A stretch of DNA of 64,000 nucleotides from Mycobacterium sp. 236(2023). Lineage in GTDB: Bacteria > Actinomycetota > Actinomycetes > Mycobacteriales > Mycobacteriaceae. The notes beneath the pieces are model-generated. The model was not told where the DNA came from. It was given only the letters and a program-made list of their open reading frames with translations, and did not search any database. Below are positions 1-9,076 of this stretch, in pieces. Made by a program: the position numbers and the translations under genes. The DNA lies in contig NZ_JARSBP010000006.1 of the NCBI RefSeq assembly GCF_029623955.1, forward strand, positions 186,001 to 250,000, read 5' to 3'. Position 1 is the first letter of the stretch, and each line of letters begins with the position of its first letter.

Positions 1-251
1 GCGAGGAGCACTACCACTACCTGACCCCCGGCGTCCAGAACCATTGGGTCGGGTTCGATTCGGTGGCCGACGGTGACTTCTTGCAGTGGGTGATCGACAA
101 GGTCAGGCACAAGCTTCCGCAGCTGCTGCGGTTCGCGGGTGCCGCACAGTTGGCCGACGAAGTCAACGCGCTCACCGTCAACGACGTACTCGACACGGTC
201 GAGAGTCACCTCCGCAGCCCCGACCTCCACATCGCGAGCGCGCGCGTCTGA
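1..251 (+). CDS. C-terminal fragment of an unidentified protein
   Basis: An open frame enters from the left edge (codons from base 3) and ends at a TGA at 249-251, leaving about 82 residues. The fragment contains motifs such as HYHYLTPGVQNHWVGFD near its start and a leucine-rich helical tail (LPQLLRFAGAAQLADEVN). I do not recognise the family. Codon use is typical of the rest of the window, and it converges on the flavin monooxygenase gene that ends at 377. The internal ATG at 63 is probably not the real start, because the frame is open to the edge. The function is unknown. Confidence 0.6.
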   Translation, partial: EEHYHYLTPGVQNHWVGFDSVADGDFLQWVIDKVRHKLPQLLRFAGAAQLADEVNALTVNDVLDTVESHLRSPDLHIASARV

Positions 252-322
252 ATAGTGACGCGCCGCTGTTCGTGGCATTGCGCGTGCGCTCGTCGTCCGC
301 GAAAGGGCGCGCATGCACGCGA

Positions 323-364
323 CACGCCGCGTGAAGGCGTGCAGACACGCGCGCTCGCGGTGCA
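323..364. repeat. GC-rich intergenic repeat unit, copy 1
   Basis: This lies in the 125-bp gap between two convergent genes. Bases 341-364 (gcagacacgcgcgctcgcgg plus tgca) are the exact reverse complement of 19081-19104 and differ by one base from 19195-19217. Just upstream, 323-328 (cacgcc) and 336-341 (ggcgtg) form a small hairpin. Position and structure suggest a dispersed mycobacterial intergenic element that may act as a transcription terminator. Confidence 0.65.
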
Positions 365-376
365 AGTCTCCCCTCC

Positions 377-1708
377 TCACGCGTCGGCAGGAGAGAGCGT
401 GGGGACCGGCAGGCCGAGATGCCCTCGCAGCGTGGTCGATTCGTACTCCTTGCGGAAGATTCCCCGTCGCTGCAACTCCGGCACTAGGTGGTCGACGATG
501 AGGTCGAGACCGTCGGGGTAGAAGTCGTGGTTCAGGTTGAAACCGTCTGCGGCACCCTCGGTGAAGAAGGCCTCGATCTCGTCGGCGACCTGCTCGGGCG
601 TGCCCACCACCATGCGGTGTCCGCCGCCCGCGATGTGCCGGTCGACCATGTCGCGCACCGTCAGGTTCTCGACGCGCGCGGTATGCAGCACCGAGTTGGC
701 GAATCCGAAGCTCGTCGGCGTCCATTCCGGCGCGTTGATCAGATCCCACGGTGGCTGCTTGTCCAGGTCGAGGCTGGCCAGCGGAAGGCCCAGCTGTTTG
801 GCGAGTGACCCCAGCGCGTCCCCGCTGTCAGTGCTCAGGCTCGCCAGCAGGTCTCGACGTTCCCGTGCCTCGGCTTCGGTGCTCCCCATCACCGGCCACA
901 GCCCGGGCAGGATCAGGACGTCGTCGGGATCACGGCCGTACACATCGCGCGCCCGTGACTTCACCTTATTCGCGAAATCCTTACCCTGCGCCAAACTGTG
1001 CTCCGCGCAGAACACCGCGTCGGCGTGTTTGGCGGCAAGGTCGATGCCCTGATCGGAGGCACCGGCCTGCAGGACCACCGGGTGACCCTGTGGTGAGCGC
1101 GGCACCTGGAAGTACGTGTTGACGCGGACGTGCTCACCGGCGTAATCGACCTCGCGCACTTTCGACACGTCGGTGAGCTCCCCCGTCGCCGCGTCGCCGA
1201 CGAGCGCGTCGGGTTCCCACGACTGCCAGAGCTCTTTGATCACCGAAATCGACTCGTCCGCAATGCCGTAACGGGTGTCGCGGTCGGGGTGAGCATCTCT
1301 GCCGAACTGGGCGCCCGCGCGCAGCGACTGCGTCGTGACGACGTTGATGGCGGCGCGCCCGTCGGAGACCAGATCGAGCGACGATGCCAGACGGGCGATG
1401 TGATACGGGTGGCGGTAGGTCGACGAGACCGTGGCGACCAGTCCGACGTGCGTTGTCGCGCGTGCGATGGCGGTCAGCACGATGAACGGGTCGATTGCGT
1501 TCCACGGCTTCGTGAACTCCTGCTGCCCGAAACCGTAGGTCTCGGCGAGGAACACCGCGTCAAGCAGGCCGCGCTCGGCGGTCCTGCCCAGGTTCTCCCA
1601 CTCGGCGATATCGATGAATCCGAGTGGGTCGTCGCGCAGCCGCCAGCCACCGGGCGCACGCCCCAGCGCGTTGGCGTTGACGTTCAGATGGAGCTGTCGT
1701 TTGCTCAT
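377..1708 (-). CDS. NtaA/SnaA/DszA-family FMNH2-dependent monooxygenase (copy 1)
   Basis: This 443-residue protein belongs to the bacterial luciferase-like superfamily, NtaA/SnaA/DszA branch. It would use reduced FMN from a separate reductase to oxidise a small organic substrate, typically breaking a C-S or C-N bond. Family signs are the N-terminal LHLNVNANALG, the RATTHVGLVATVSS strand, INVVTT near residue 130 and the C-terminal PELQRRGIFRKEYE...TLRGHLGL. The ATG at 1708 is chosen because AGGAG lies just upstream and any longer frame would run into the neighbour. It follows its paralogue (1720-3054) by 11 bp, so the two form an operon. The organosulfur role is inferred from context; the exact substrate is unknown. 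Confidence 0.88.
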   Translation of the reverse strand: MSKRQLHLNVNANALGRAPGGWRLRDDPLGFIDIAEWENLGRTAERGLLDAVFLAETYGFGQQEFTKPWNAIDPFIVLTAIARATTHVGLVATVSSTYRHPYHIARLASSLDLVSDGRAAINVVTTQSLRAGAQFGRDAHPDRDTRYGIADESISVIKELWQSWEPDALVGDAATGELTDVSKVREVDYAGEHVRVNTYFQVPRSPQGHPVVLQAGASDQGIDLAAKHADAVFCAEHSLAQGKDFANKVKSRARDVYGRDPDDVLILPGLWPVMGSTEAEARERRDLLASLSTDSGDALGSLAKQLGLPLASLDLDKQPPWDLINAPEWTPTSFGFANSVLHTARVENLTVRDMVDRHIAGGGHRMVVGTPEQVADEIEAFFTEGAADGFNLNHDFYPDGLDLIVDHLVPELQRRGIFRKEYESTTLRGHLGLPVPTLSPADA

Positions 1709-1719
1709 GCTTCTCCTGG

Positions 1720-3054
1720 TCACGCCGTCGCGGCCGCGGCGCGGTTCGTGTCGGTCGCCAGCGGAGGCAGGCCGTAATGGCCACGTAATGTGGTGGTTTC
1801 GTACTCTTTGCGAAAGATTCCCCGCCGCTGCAACTCCGGAATCAGATGATCGGCGATCTGTTCGAGACCGGACGGGAAGATGTCGAAATTGATGTTGAAG
1901 CCATCGGCCGCGCGTTCGGTGAACCACAGTTCGATCTCATCGGCGACCTGCTCGGGCGTGCCGACGATGGCGTTCTGCGCATCTGCCCGGCGTTCAAGGA
2001 TCTGGCGCACCGTGAGATCCTCCCGGCGGGCCACCGACAGCACGGAATTGGCGCTGCCGATGCTGCGCGGCAGCCACCGCGGTGAGTCGACGAAGTCCCA
2101 CGGCAGGGTCTTGTCCAGATCGAGGAGCTCCGCCGGGACCCCGATGTGGATGGCCAGTGCGTGCAGGGCGGCCTCGTCGGCAACGATGGGGCCGACGACA
2201 TCGGCGCGACGCGCCTTCGCCTCCGACTCGGTGCCGCCCAGCGTGATGTTCAGACCGGGCAGCACCAGCAGTCCGTCAGGATCACGTCCGTGAGCGATCG
2301 CGCGTGCCTTGAGATTTCGATAGAACGCCTGCGCCGTAGGGATGGTGTTGGCGGCGCAGAACACCGCGTCCGCGTGTTGGGCCGCAAGCTCGATGCCCAG
2401 CGGTGACGCGCCGGCCTGGACGATCACCGGACGCCCCTGCACCGACCGCGGGAACTGGAACTTGGCGCTGAAACCGACGTGTTCGCCGTCGAAGTCGACA
2501 GTCGGGACCAGGTCGTCGTCGACCAACTCTCCCGTGGCCGGGTCGGCGATCCACGCTCCGTCATCCCAGGAATCCCAGAGCTGTTTGACCGCGATCAGCA
2601 CCTCTTCAGCACGGCTGTACCGAAACTCGCGCTCCGGCAGCGGCTTTCGGCTGTACAGCGCCGCGGCGGTGTCGTCCCCCGAGGTGACGATATTGACCGC
2701 GGCGCGACCGCCCGACGCGATGTCGAGCGTGATGGCGCGCCGGGCGACATCCCACGGATGGTTGAAGGTCGCCGACAACGTGGCGACGAGGCCGATGTGT
2801 GTCGTCGCGCGGGCGACTGCTGTCTGGAGCATGAACGGTTCGAACGCATGCCACGGCTTGTCGAAATTGGTCGCGCCGAGGTGGTCGGCCAGGAAAACCG
2901 CGTCGAGCAGGCCGCGTTCGGCGATCTGACCGAGTTTCTCCCACGAGCTGAAATCGAGGAACCATCCCGGCGGATCGCTGCGCCGCCAGCTGTTCGGCGG
3001 CTTCGCCAACCCGTTGCCGTTCACGTTCAGGTGCAGTCGCCGCTCTGTCACCAC
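1720..3054 (-). CDS. NtaA/SnaA/DszA-family FMNH2-dependent monooxygenase (copy 2)
   Basis: This 444-residue paralogue of the downstream gene has the same layout: LHLNVNGNGL at the N-terminus, RATTHIGLVATLSAT, VNIVTSGDD, and the C-terminal LQRRGIFRKEYETTTLRGHYGLP. It starts at GTG (3054, or the next GTG at 3051). It is the first gene of a two-gene operon transcribed away from the DszC-like gene at 3159, so the roughly 100-bp gap must hold divergent promoters. Two diverged paralogues suggest related but different substrates, or a two-step desulfurisation. No flavin reductase is adjacent. Confidence 0.87.
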   Translation of the reverse strand: MVTERRLHLNVNGNGLAKPPNSWRRSDPPGWFLDFSSWEKLGQIAERGLLDAVFLADHLGATNFDKPWHAFEPFMLQTAVARATTHIGLVATLSATFNHPWDVARRAITLDIASGGRAAVNIVTSGDDTAAALYSRKPLPEREFRYSRAEEVLIAVKQLWDSWDDGAWIADPATGELVDDDLVPTVDFDGEHVGFSAKFQFPRSVQGRPVIVQAGASPLGIELAAQHADAVFCAANTIPTAQAFYRNLKARAIAHGRDPDGLLVLPGLNITLGGTESEAKARRADVVGPIVADEAALHALAIHIGVPAELLDLDKTLPWDFVDSPRWLPRSIGSANSVLSVARREDLTVRQILERRADAQNAIVGTPEQVADEIELWFTERAADGFNINFDIFPSGLEQIADHLIPELQRRGIFRKEYETTTLRGHYGLPPLATDTNRAAAATA

Positions 3055-3158
3055 TCCACTGTCCAGGCACGGGGTACCGAGATGAACGCGAAGCGGCTAC
3101 CGGTTTCGTGAAGCGAATCTTCGTTGATCGCCGGCTCTGCCACCCTGAGACTGGGCAG

Positions 3159-4367
3159 ATGACCGAACTTGCCGAGGCCAGGACCGCCGTCACGTATGGC
3201 TCGCCGGAACTGCGCGAACTGATCGACCACATCGGCGAGGGCGCCATCGGGCGCGACGAACGCGACGAGCTGCCCTATGAGGCAATCGAAGCGGTCAAGC
3301 GTGCCCGGCTCGGCGCGCTGCGCATACCCGCAGCCCGAGGTGGTGGGGGCGCGACACTGGTCGAGGCGTTCCGGTTGTTCATCGACCTCGCCGCGGCGGA
3401 TTCCAACGTCGCGCACATCATCCGCAGCCACTTCGGGGTCGTCGAGAACCTGCTGCGCAGCACCCGCCCAGAGGACGCACGGTGGCTGGACCGGGTCGCC
3501 CAGGGCGACCTGATCGGCTCGGCGTCGACCGAGCTGAGCGCCAAAGCCGGCGCCATCGACTTTCCGTACCGGACGTCGATTACGTCGACTCCGCAGGGGC
3601 TGCGCCTCAACGGGACGAAGCACTATACGACCGGCAGCCTGTACATGGACTGGCTGATCGTCGGTGTCACCGACGTCGACGGGACCAAAGCGGAGGTGAT
3701 CCTCCCGACGGATCGCCCGGGCGTGGTGCGCACCAACGACTGGGACGGCTTCGGACAGCGCTTCACCGGAAGCGGCACAGTGACTTTCGACGATGTCGTC
3801 GTGGGGCCCGAGGATTACTTCGCCAAGGGCGCGTTTTCCCGTGACGCCCTGCCGTACCGCTCCACGTTCTTCCACATCCAGCTCAGCGCGATGATCACCG
3901 GCATCCTGCACCGCATCGCCGCCGACGCGGTCGAGCACGTCCACCGCAAGTCCCGCGCCTTCTACCACGCCGTCGAGGAGACCCCTGCCGACGACCCGAT
4001 CGTCGCCTACACCGTCGGCCTGCTGCACAGCCAGGCCTTCGCGGCCGAGTCGATGGTGCTCAACGCCGGGGCGGCGCTCACCGAGGCCTACGCCGCGCAC
4101 GGCACTCCCGCCGAGCCCGAGCTCTCGCTGCGGGCGTCGCTGTACAACGCCCAAGCCAAGGTCGTCATCGACGAGATCGCCAACCGCGCGGCGTCGGAAC
4201 TGTTCGACGTCGGCGGCGGCTCGCTGGTGCACCGCAGCAAGCACCTCGACCGGCACTGGCGCAACATCCGGTCCATCGCGGCACACAATCCGAAGACCCT
4301 CAAAGCTGTCGCTGTGGGCCGCCACGCACTCAACGGCACGCCGCTGCCCAATCAGGGATTCTTCTGA
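3159..4367 (+). CDS. DszC/SfnC-type acyl-CoA-dehydrogenase-fold monooxygenase
   Basis: The 402-residue protein has the acyl-CoA dehydrogenase fold but the signatures of the DszC/SfnC group, flavin-dependent oxygenases that act on sulfur (or nitrogen) compounds rather than acyl-CoA. Visible marks are DSNVAHIIRSHFG, LNGTKHYTTGSLYMDW, NDWDGFGQR and the C-terminal DRHWRNIRSIAAHNP...GRHALNG. A second gene of this kind is at 19231-20424. The ATG at 3159 is preferred over an in-frame GTG at 3108, because the extra 17 residues look unrelated to the family. It is followed after 12 bp by the Old Yellow Enzyme gene. The substrate is unknown. Confidence 0.85.
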   Translation: MTELAEARTAVTYGSPELRELIDHIGEGAIGRDERDELPYEAIEAVKRARLGALRIPAARGGGGATLVEAFRLFIDLAAADSNVAHIIRSHFGVVENLLRSTRPEDARWLDRVAQGDLIGSASTELSAKAGAIDFPYRTSITSTPQGLRLNGTKHYTTGSLYMDWLIVGVTDVDGTKAEVILPTDRPGVVRTNDWDGFGQRFTGSGTVTFDDVVVGPEDYFAKGAFSRDALPYRSTFFHIQLSAMITGILHRIAADAVEHVHRKSRAFYHAVEETPADDPIVAYTVGLLHSQAFAAESMVLNAGAALTEAYAAHGTPAEPELSLRASLYNAQAKVVIDEIANRAASELFDVGGGSLVHRSKHLDRHWRNIRSIAAHNPKTLKAVAVGRHALNGTPLPNQGFF

Positions 4368-4379
4368 CCGGAATGTTCG

Positions 4380-5501
4380 GTGGATCCACCGATGTTGTAT
4401 TGCGCTGTGACCATCGCTGACCTGTTTGAACCGCTGACCGTCCGTTCTTTGAGGGTGCCCAACCGCTTCGCGATGGCTTCGATGACCCGGCAGGCCTCCC
4501 CCGACGGAGTGCCCGGCGCCGACGTCGCCGAGTATTACCGCAAGCGTGCGGCCGGCGGTGTCGGGCTGATCATCACCGAGGGCGTCAGGCTCGCCGATCC
4601 CTCGGCAGGCTATCCGTCGTCCATTCCGACCATCGCGGGCGACGAGGTCCTCGCCGGATGGGCACGTGTCGTCGACGCCGTCCACCACGAGGGCGCGACG
4701 ATTGCGGCGCAACTCTGGCACCAGGGCGCCGAACGCGCCGAGGGCGACGGAGTCGTCGCGGTGAGCCCGTCCGGTATCGACGGGCTCGGCAACATCAAAG
4801 GCCGGGCGCTCGACGTCGACGAATTGCCCGCGGTGGCTGCACAGTTCGCGCAGGCCGCCGCGACGGCACGAGAGCTCGGCTTCGACGCGGTGGAACTGCA
4901 CGGCGCGCACGGTTATCTCCTCGACGAGTTCCTCTGGGAGAAGACCAATCTGCGTACCGACGGATACGGCGGATCGTTGTCGGAGCGGACCCGCTTCCCG
5001 GCCGAGGTGGTCGCCGCGGTTCGTGCCGCGGTCGGCCCCGATTACCCGATCGCCTACCGGTTTTCGCAGTGGAAGGGCACCGACTACGGCGCCTCCATCG
5101 CCGAGGACCCCACGCAACTGCGTGCATTGCTGAACCCGCTGGTAGCCGCCGGCGTCGACATCCTGCACCCGTCGACGCGACGGCACTACACAGCCGCCTT
5201 TCCCGACGTCGACGCGCAACGCACCCTCGCGGGCTGGACCAAGCAGGTTGCCGAAGTGCCCGTCATCGCCGTCGGATCGGTCGGCCTGCAAACCCAGTTC
5301 CGCAGCGAAAAGCCCGGACAGGTCATCGAACCCGAGCCCGCCGACCGCCTGGTGGCAGACTTCGACGCGGACGAGTTCGACATCGCTGCCATCGGTCGTG
5401 CACTGCTGGCGGACCCCTCGTGGGTGAACCGCCTGCGCGACGGGCAACTCGACGGCTTTGCAGGGTACGACCCGGCACGGGCGCTGTCCGCCCTGGCCTG
5501 A
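4380..5501 (+). CDS. Old Yellow Enzyme family NAD(P)H:flavin oxidoreductase
   Basis: This is an FMN-binding TIM-barrel oxidoreductase of about 370 residues (OYE/NADH:flavin oxidoreductase family). Recognisable pieces are LFEPLTVRSLRVPNRF at the N-terminus, GLIITEGV, IAAQLWHQG, the active-site region FDAVELHGAHGYLLDEFL, and the DGYGGSLSERTRF phosphate-binding segment. The first possible start is GTG 4380; ATG 4392 or GTG 4407 (VTIADLFEP) would match the usual OYE N-terminus better. It is co-directional with, and 12 bp after, the DszC-like gene. It may reduce an unsaturated product of desulfurisation or act as an electron source; this is inference. Confidence 0.85.
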   Translation: MDPPMLYCAVTIADLFEPLTVRSLRVPNRFAMASMTRQASPDGVPGADVAEYYRKRAAGGVGLIITEGVRLADPSAGYPSSIPTIAGDEVLAGWARVVDAVHHEGATIAAQLWHQGAERAEGDGVVAVSPSGIDGLGNIKGRALDVDELPAVAAQFAQAAATARELGFDAVELHGAHGYLLDEFLWEKTNLRTDGYGGSLSERTRFPAEVVAAVRAAVGPDYPIAYRFSQWKGTDYGASIAEDPTQLRALLNPLVAAGVDILHPSTRRHYTAAFPDVDAQRTLAGWTKQVAEVPVIAVGSVGLQTQFRSEKPGQVIEPEPADRLVADFDADEFDIAAIGRALLADPSWVNRLRDGQLDGFAGYDPARALSALA

Positions 5502-5624
5502 CCGTCCGCCACGGTTAAGCAAATCCCTTTCATTTTCGGTAGATAAACAGTCTGGTTGCGACGGACCCGGGCGGGTTTGGTGGAGCGCAGGTACCCCCGC
5601 CAACCGAGAGAACTGCGCCTGACG
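5502..5624 (+). promoter_or_regulatory. Leader of the dipeptide-type ABC transporter operon
   Basis: This 123-bp gap separates the OYE gene from the five-gene transporter operon. Its left half is A/T-rich for this genome (ttttcggtagataaacagtc, about 5533-5552) and could hold a promoter. Its right half has an imperfect inverted repeat (ggtttggtgg about 5576-5585 against ccgccaacc about 5598-5606) that could fold in the leader RNA. No known riboswitch motif was recognised. Confidence 0.3.
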
Positions 5625-7157
5625 ATGTTGAAATCCGCACTGACCCCGATCCTCCGGACCGCGATCGCGGCCGGAATGGCCATCGCTCTCGTGCTCGGCC
5701 TCTCCGCGTGCGGAAGCGCCACCGACAACGGCAGCCTCATCAGGTGGGCGGTGATCATCCCGCCCGACTGGGACCCGGTGCTGACGAGTTCGCACTACCC
5801 GCAGTACTACACGAACCTCGTATACGAACCCATCCTATCGATCACGCCCGAGGGCAAGCCGGGCCCCGGTCTCGCCGAAAGTTGGGAATACAACCCGCAG
5901 GGAACTGAACTCACGCTGAATTTGCGCGAAGGCAACACGTTCAGCGACGGCACGCCCGTCAACGCCGAGGCGATCAAGGCGTTCTTCGAGCGCGCGCTCG
6001 ACGATCCCGAATCCGCCCGCAAGGTGGATTTCGAATCCGTCGAAACGGTCACCGCCGACGACGAGTACACCGCCACCCTCCACCTGAAGCGCCCCGACTA
6101 CGGCATCCTGCTGCGCCTCGGTCCCAAAGCCGGTCAGGTGCCGAGCCCCGCCGTCGATCCCGAAGAGCTCAAGCACAACCCGACCGGCGCGGGGCCGTAC
6201 ACGGTGACCGAGTTCGTCGAGGGTGATCACGTCTATCTCGAGAAGAACCCGAACTACTGGGATGCGGCCAACATTCACGTGGACCGCATCGAGTTCTACC
6301 CGAAGCCCGGGCCCGCGCAGGCGACCGCATCGGTGACGTCGGGTCAGTACGACCTGGTCAATGCGATCGACACCGGCACCCAGCGGTCCGCCGAAGGCGT
6401 CGAGGGAGTCAAGGTGTTCAGCCCGGCGGGCAACAACAACTGGTACATCAATGTCAACGTCTCGCGTGCCCCGTTCGACAACCCGAAGGTCGTCGAGGCC
6501 CTCAACCTCGGAATCAACCGCGAGGAGTTCCTGACCAAGGCGGGTAACGGAATTGGTGCCGTTTCCGCTCAGCCCTACCAGGAAGGCGAAATCGGCCACG
6601 TCCCGGCGCTGAACAACCCGGAGTACAACCCGGAGAAGGCCAAAGGCGTTCTCGCCGAAGCCGGCTATGCGCCCGGAGCGATCAGCTTGACGATCCCGAT
6701 CGCCGCAGAGAACCAGGCACAGGCCGAAGTCCTGCAGTCGCAGCTGGAAGCCATCGGGATCAATGCCGACATCCAGGTGCTGCCGACCGACGCGATCTCC
6801 AAACTCGCCTTCACCAAGTCGAAGGAGTATCCGTTGCTGGTGTCGGGGACACACAACTACCTCGACCCACTGCAGACTTTCAGCCAGCAGTTCTCCGCCA
6901 ACGGCAATGTCAACGTCAGCGGCCTGCAACCCGCGGACTTCGACGACCTGCTCTACGCGGCGGCAGCGACTCCGCTCGATTCACCGAACTACGAAGCGGC
7001 CGTGCAGGCCCTGGCGACGTCATCGCTGAAGTTCGGTTCGAAGATCTACCTGTACACCTACCACTACTCCTACGTGCAGTCCGACACGATCTCCGACTTC
7101 CCGCGGACACCGGGCAGCGTCAGCTTCAAGGGCGTCACCGTCTCGCAGAACCTGTGA
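5625..7157 (+). CDS. ABC transporter substrate-binding lipoprotein, dipeptide/nickel type (SBP_bac_5)
   Basis: A 510-residue extracytoplasmic solute receptor. The ATG at 5625 gives a lipoprotein signal: a hydrophobic core followed by the lipobox LSAC with Cys29 as the lipidated residue. An upstream in-frame start at 5556 would add 23 polar residues before the signal and is rejected. Family hallmarks include YYTNLVYEPIL, TLNLREGNTFSDGTPVNAEA, LKHNPTGAGPYTVTEF and NPNYWD. It leads a complete OppABCDF-type operon with two permeases and two ATPases. Its position among organosulfur oxygenase genes suggests it binds a sulfur-containing peptide or small molecule, which the sequence cannot prove. Confidence 0.9.
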   Translation: MLKSALTPILRTAIAAGMAIALVLGLSACGSATDNGSLIRWAVIIPPDWDPVLTSSHYPQYYTNLVYEPILSITPEGKPGPGLAESWEYNPQGTELTLNLREGNTFSDGTPVNAEAIKAFFERALDDPESARKVDFESVETVTADDEYTATLHLKRPDYGILLRLGPKAGQVPSPAVDPEELKHNPTGAGPYTVTEFVEGDHVYLEKNPNYWDAANIHVDRIEFYPKPGPAQATASVTSGQYDLVNAIDTGTQRSAEGVEGVKVFSPAGNNNWYINVNVSRAPFDNPKVVEALNLGINREEFLTKAGNGIGAVSAQPYQEGEIGHVPALNNPEYNPEKAKGVLAEAGYAPGAISLTIPIAAENQAQAEVLQSQLEAIGINADIQVLPTDAISKLAFTKSKEYPLLVSGTHNYLDPLQTFSQQFSANGNVNVSGLQPADFDDLLYAAAATPLDSPNYEAAVQALATSSLKFGSKIYLYTYHYSYVQSDTISDFPRTPGSVSFKGVTVSQNL

Positions 7158-7163
7158 CACAAC

Positions 7164-8177
7164 ATGACTGAGACGACTGTGAAAGCCGACTCTCTCGGCT
7201 GGTTACGCATACGGGCCAACGCTTTTCGTGCGTTCCGAGTAATCGGCCGATGGCTGGCCGTGCTCGTTCCCGTCTTCTTCGCGGCCACCTTCTTCACGTT
7301 CCTGCTGGCTGTCATCTCGGGCATCGATCCGGTGTTCGTGGTGCTCGGCGAGAACCCGTCGGCGTCGGCGGTCGCGGAGCTGACGACGAAGTGGGGACTC
7401 GACAAGCCCTTCTTCGAGCAGTACTGGGAATGGTTGACCGGCATCTTCACCGGAGACTTCGGCTACAGCTGGGTGTCACAGGCGGCGATCGGCGACGTCC
7501 TGCTGCGGCGGGCGCTCATCAGCCTCCAGATCGCGGCCGTCGCGTTGCTCATCGGCGTCGTCGTCGGCACCGCGCTCGGTGTGCTGGCAGTCAAGTACCA
7601 CGGATCCTGGCTGGACCGCTCGGTCACGTTCTTCACGACCATCATGTCGGTGTTGCCCGCCTTCATCATGGGCATCGCGCTGATCCTGGTGTTCGCGGTG
7701 GCGCTTCCAGTGCTGCCATCGGCGGGTTACAGCTCACCCAATCAAGGTTTCTGGCCGTGGTTTTCACACATCGTGCTTCCGGCTACGGCGTTGAGCCTCG
7801 ACCTGATCGCCGACGTGGCGCGGCAGCTGCGCACCTCGATCCTCGGCACGCGCGACGAGAACTATCTGCTCGGGGCCAGGCTCAACGGCTACTCCGGAAC
7901 GCGCCAGCTCTGGGCCTATTCGATTCGCAACGGTGTCGGGCCGGCGATCACACTGATCGGTCTCAAACTACCCAGCCTCATCGGCGGCGCTGTCATCACC
8001 GAGACGATTTTCGGCATTCCCGGTCTCGGGATGTATGCAGCGGATTCGGCGCTTGCCGGCGATGTCCCTGCCGTCCAGGGAGTTCTGGTCATCTGCATCA
8101 TCGCCGTGGTCGGCTTCAACTTCCTCATCAACTCACTGCTCAATGTGCTTGCCCCGGCAGGGCAGAGAGGGGCGTGA
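7164..8177 (+). CDS. ABC transporter permease, DppB/OppB type
   Basis: A 337-residue inner-membrane permease of the dipeptide/nickel class. It has an N-terminal membrane segment around residues 28-50, a periplasmic loop carrying LGENPSASAVAELTTKWGLDKP (typical of DppB), and several further membrane spans. The EAA-type cytoplasmic loop DENYLLGARLNGYSGTRQLWAYSIRN contacts the ATPase. It starts 6 bp after the receptor gene, and its stop overlaps the GTG start of the second permease (GTGA), indicating translational coupling. With the next permease it forms the membrane channel of the importer. Confidence 0.92.
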   Translation: MTETTVKADSLGWLRIRANAFRAFRVIGRWLAVLVPVFFAATFFTFLLAVISGIDPVFVVLGENPSASAVAELTTKWGLDKPFFEQYWEWLTGIFTGDFGYSWVSQAAIGDVLLRRALISLQIAAVALLIGVVVGTALGVLAVKYHGSWLDRSVTFFTTIMSVLPAFIMGIALILVFAVALPVLPSAGYSSPNQGFWPWFSHIVLPATALSLDLIADVARQLRTSILGTRDENYLLGARLNGYSGTRQLWAYSIRNGVGPAITLIGLKLPSLIGGAVITETIFGIPGLGMYAADSALAGDVPAVQGVLVICIIAVVGFNFLINSLLNVLAPAGQRGA

Positions 8178-9076
8178 CGACGCTCATGTGGATCCGCTAC
8201 GCACTACGCAAACGCTCCGGTCAGTTCGCCCTGATCCTCGCGGCCGGGCTGGTGTTGATCGGCGCCTTTGGATCCGCGCTGGCGCCGTTCAATCCGCTCG
8301 ACATCACCGGTGTGCCGCTGGCCGGCCCGTCCGGGGCGCACTGGCTGGGCACCGACAACCTCGGGCGCGATGTGCTCAGCCGGATCCTGGCCGGGGCCGG
8401 TGTCAGCCTGCTGGGCGGCGTGCTGGTCAGCGTCGTCGCCTTCTTCGTCGGGACGCTTCCCGGCATCCTGTCGGTGTATCTCGGCCGGGTGTTCGAATGG
8501 TCGAGCCTGCGGTTGATGGACACGGTGATCGCGCTACCGTTCCTGATCGTGGCCGTCGCGGTCACCGCACTGCTCGGCAACGGGCTCATCCCCGCACTGG
8601 TCGTCGTCGGGGTACTCGTCTCCCCCATCTTCTACCGGGTGTCGAGATCGATAGCGCTGAACACGATTTCCGCGGACTACGTCCTGGCGGCACGGCTTTT
8701 CGGGGCGTCGACCGCGTGGGTGGTCGCCAAACACATTCTGCCCAAGCTGATTCCCGCACTGGCGGTCACCTTCGCGAACACCGTCGCGGCCGGGTTGATC
8801 GTCATATCGTCGCTGTCGTTCCTCGGCATCGGCGTCCAACCGCCGGAGCCCACCTGGGGCGGCATACTGGCCGACACCCTCGGGCACATCAGCCGCCAGC
8901 CGCTCGGCCCCATCTTCCCCTCTGCGTTCATCATCGCCGCGGTGTGGGCCTTCCACGCGCTCGCGGATCTGCTCCGCGACGCCGAGGCCGATTCCGGACG
9001 ACTGCAGACAGTCGATTCGCCGGGCGGCCTCGGCAGTGCGCCACTGACCATCGCCGGAAAGGAAAGCAATGACTGA
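8174..9076 (+). CDS. ABC transporter permease, DppC/OppC type
   Basis: A 300-residue permease partner. The GTG at 8174 overlaps the previous stop by four bases. The frame stays open far upstream, but that extension is only the shadow of the first permease. DppC-type signs are the N-terminal membrane helix, HWLGTDNLGRDVLSRI just after it, the EAA loop SADYVLAARLFGASTAWVVAKHILP, and the C-terminal PEPTWGGILAD...GPIFPSAFI. It overlaps the following ATPase gene by 8 bp, continuing the tightly packed operon. Confidence 0.92.
   Translation: MTTLMWIRYALRKRSGQFALILAAGLVLIGAFGSALAPFNPLDITGVPLAGPSGAHWLGTDNLGRDVLSRILAGAGVSLLGGVLVSVVAFFVGTLPGILSVYLGRVFEWSSLRLMDTVIALPFLIVAVAVTALLGNGLIPALVVVGVLVSPIFYRVSRSIALNTISADYVLAARLFGASTAWVVAKHILPKLIPALAVTFANTVAAGLIVISSLSFLGIGVQPPEPTWGGILADTLGHISRQPLGPIFPSAFIIAAVWAFHALADLLRDAEADSGRLQTVDSPGGLGSAPLTIAGKESND

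Noticed and set aside
3048..5795. A 915-codon open frame on the minus strand
   Set aside because: It is antisense to the DszC-like and OYE genes, has no recognisable domain, is rich in Arg/Gly/Asp/Val as expected for a high-GC shadow frame, and both plus-strand genes are clearly real.
5835..6929. Long minus-strand frame of 364 codons inside the substrate-binding protein gene
   Set aside because: It is antisense to a well-supported lipoprotein and its composition is typical of a mirror frame in GC-rich DNA.
7250..8173. Upstream extension of the second permease frame to 608 codons
   Set aside because: The extension is an alternative reading of the first permease gene; the real start is GTG 8174, with overlap coupling and a proper membrane-protein N-terminus.
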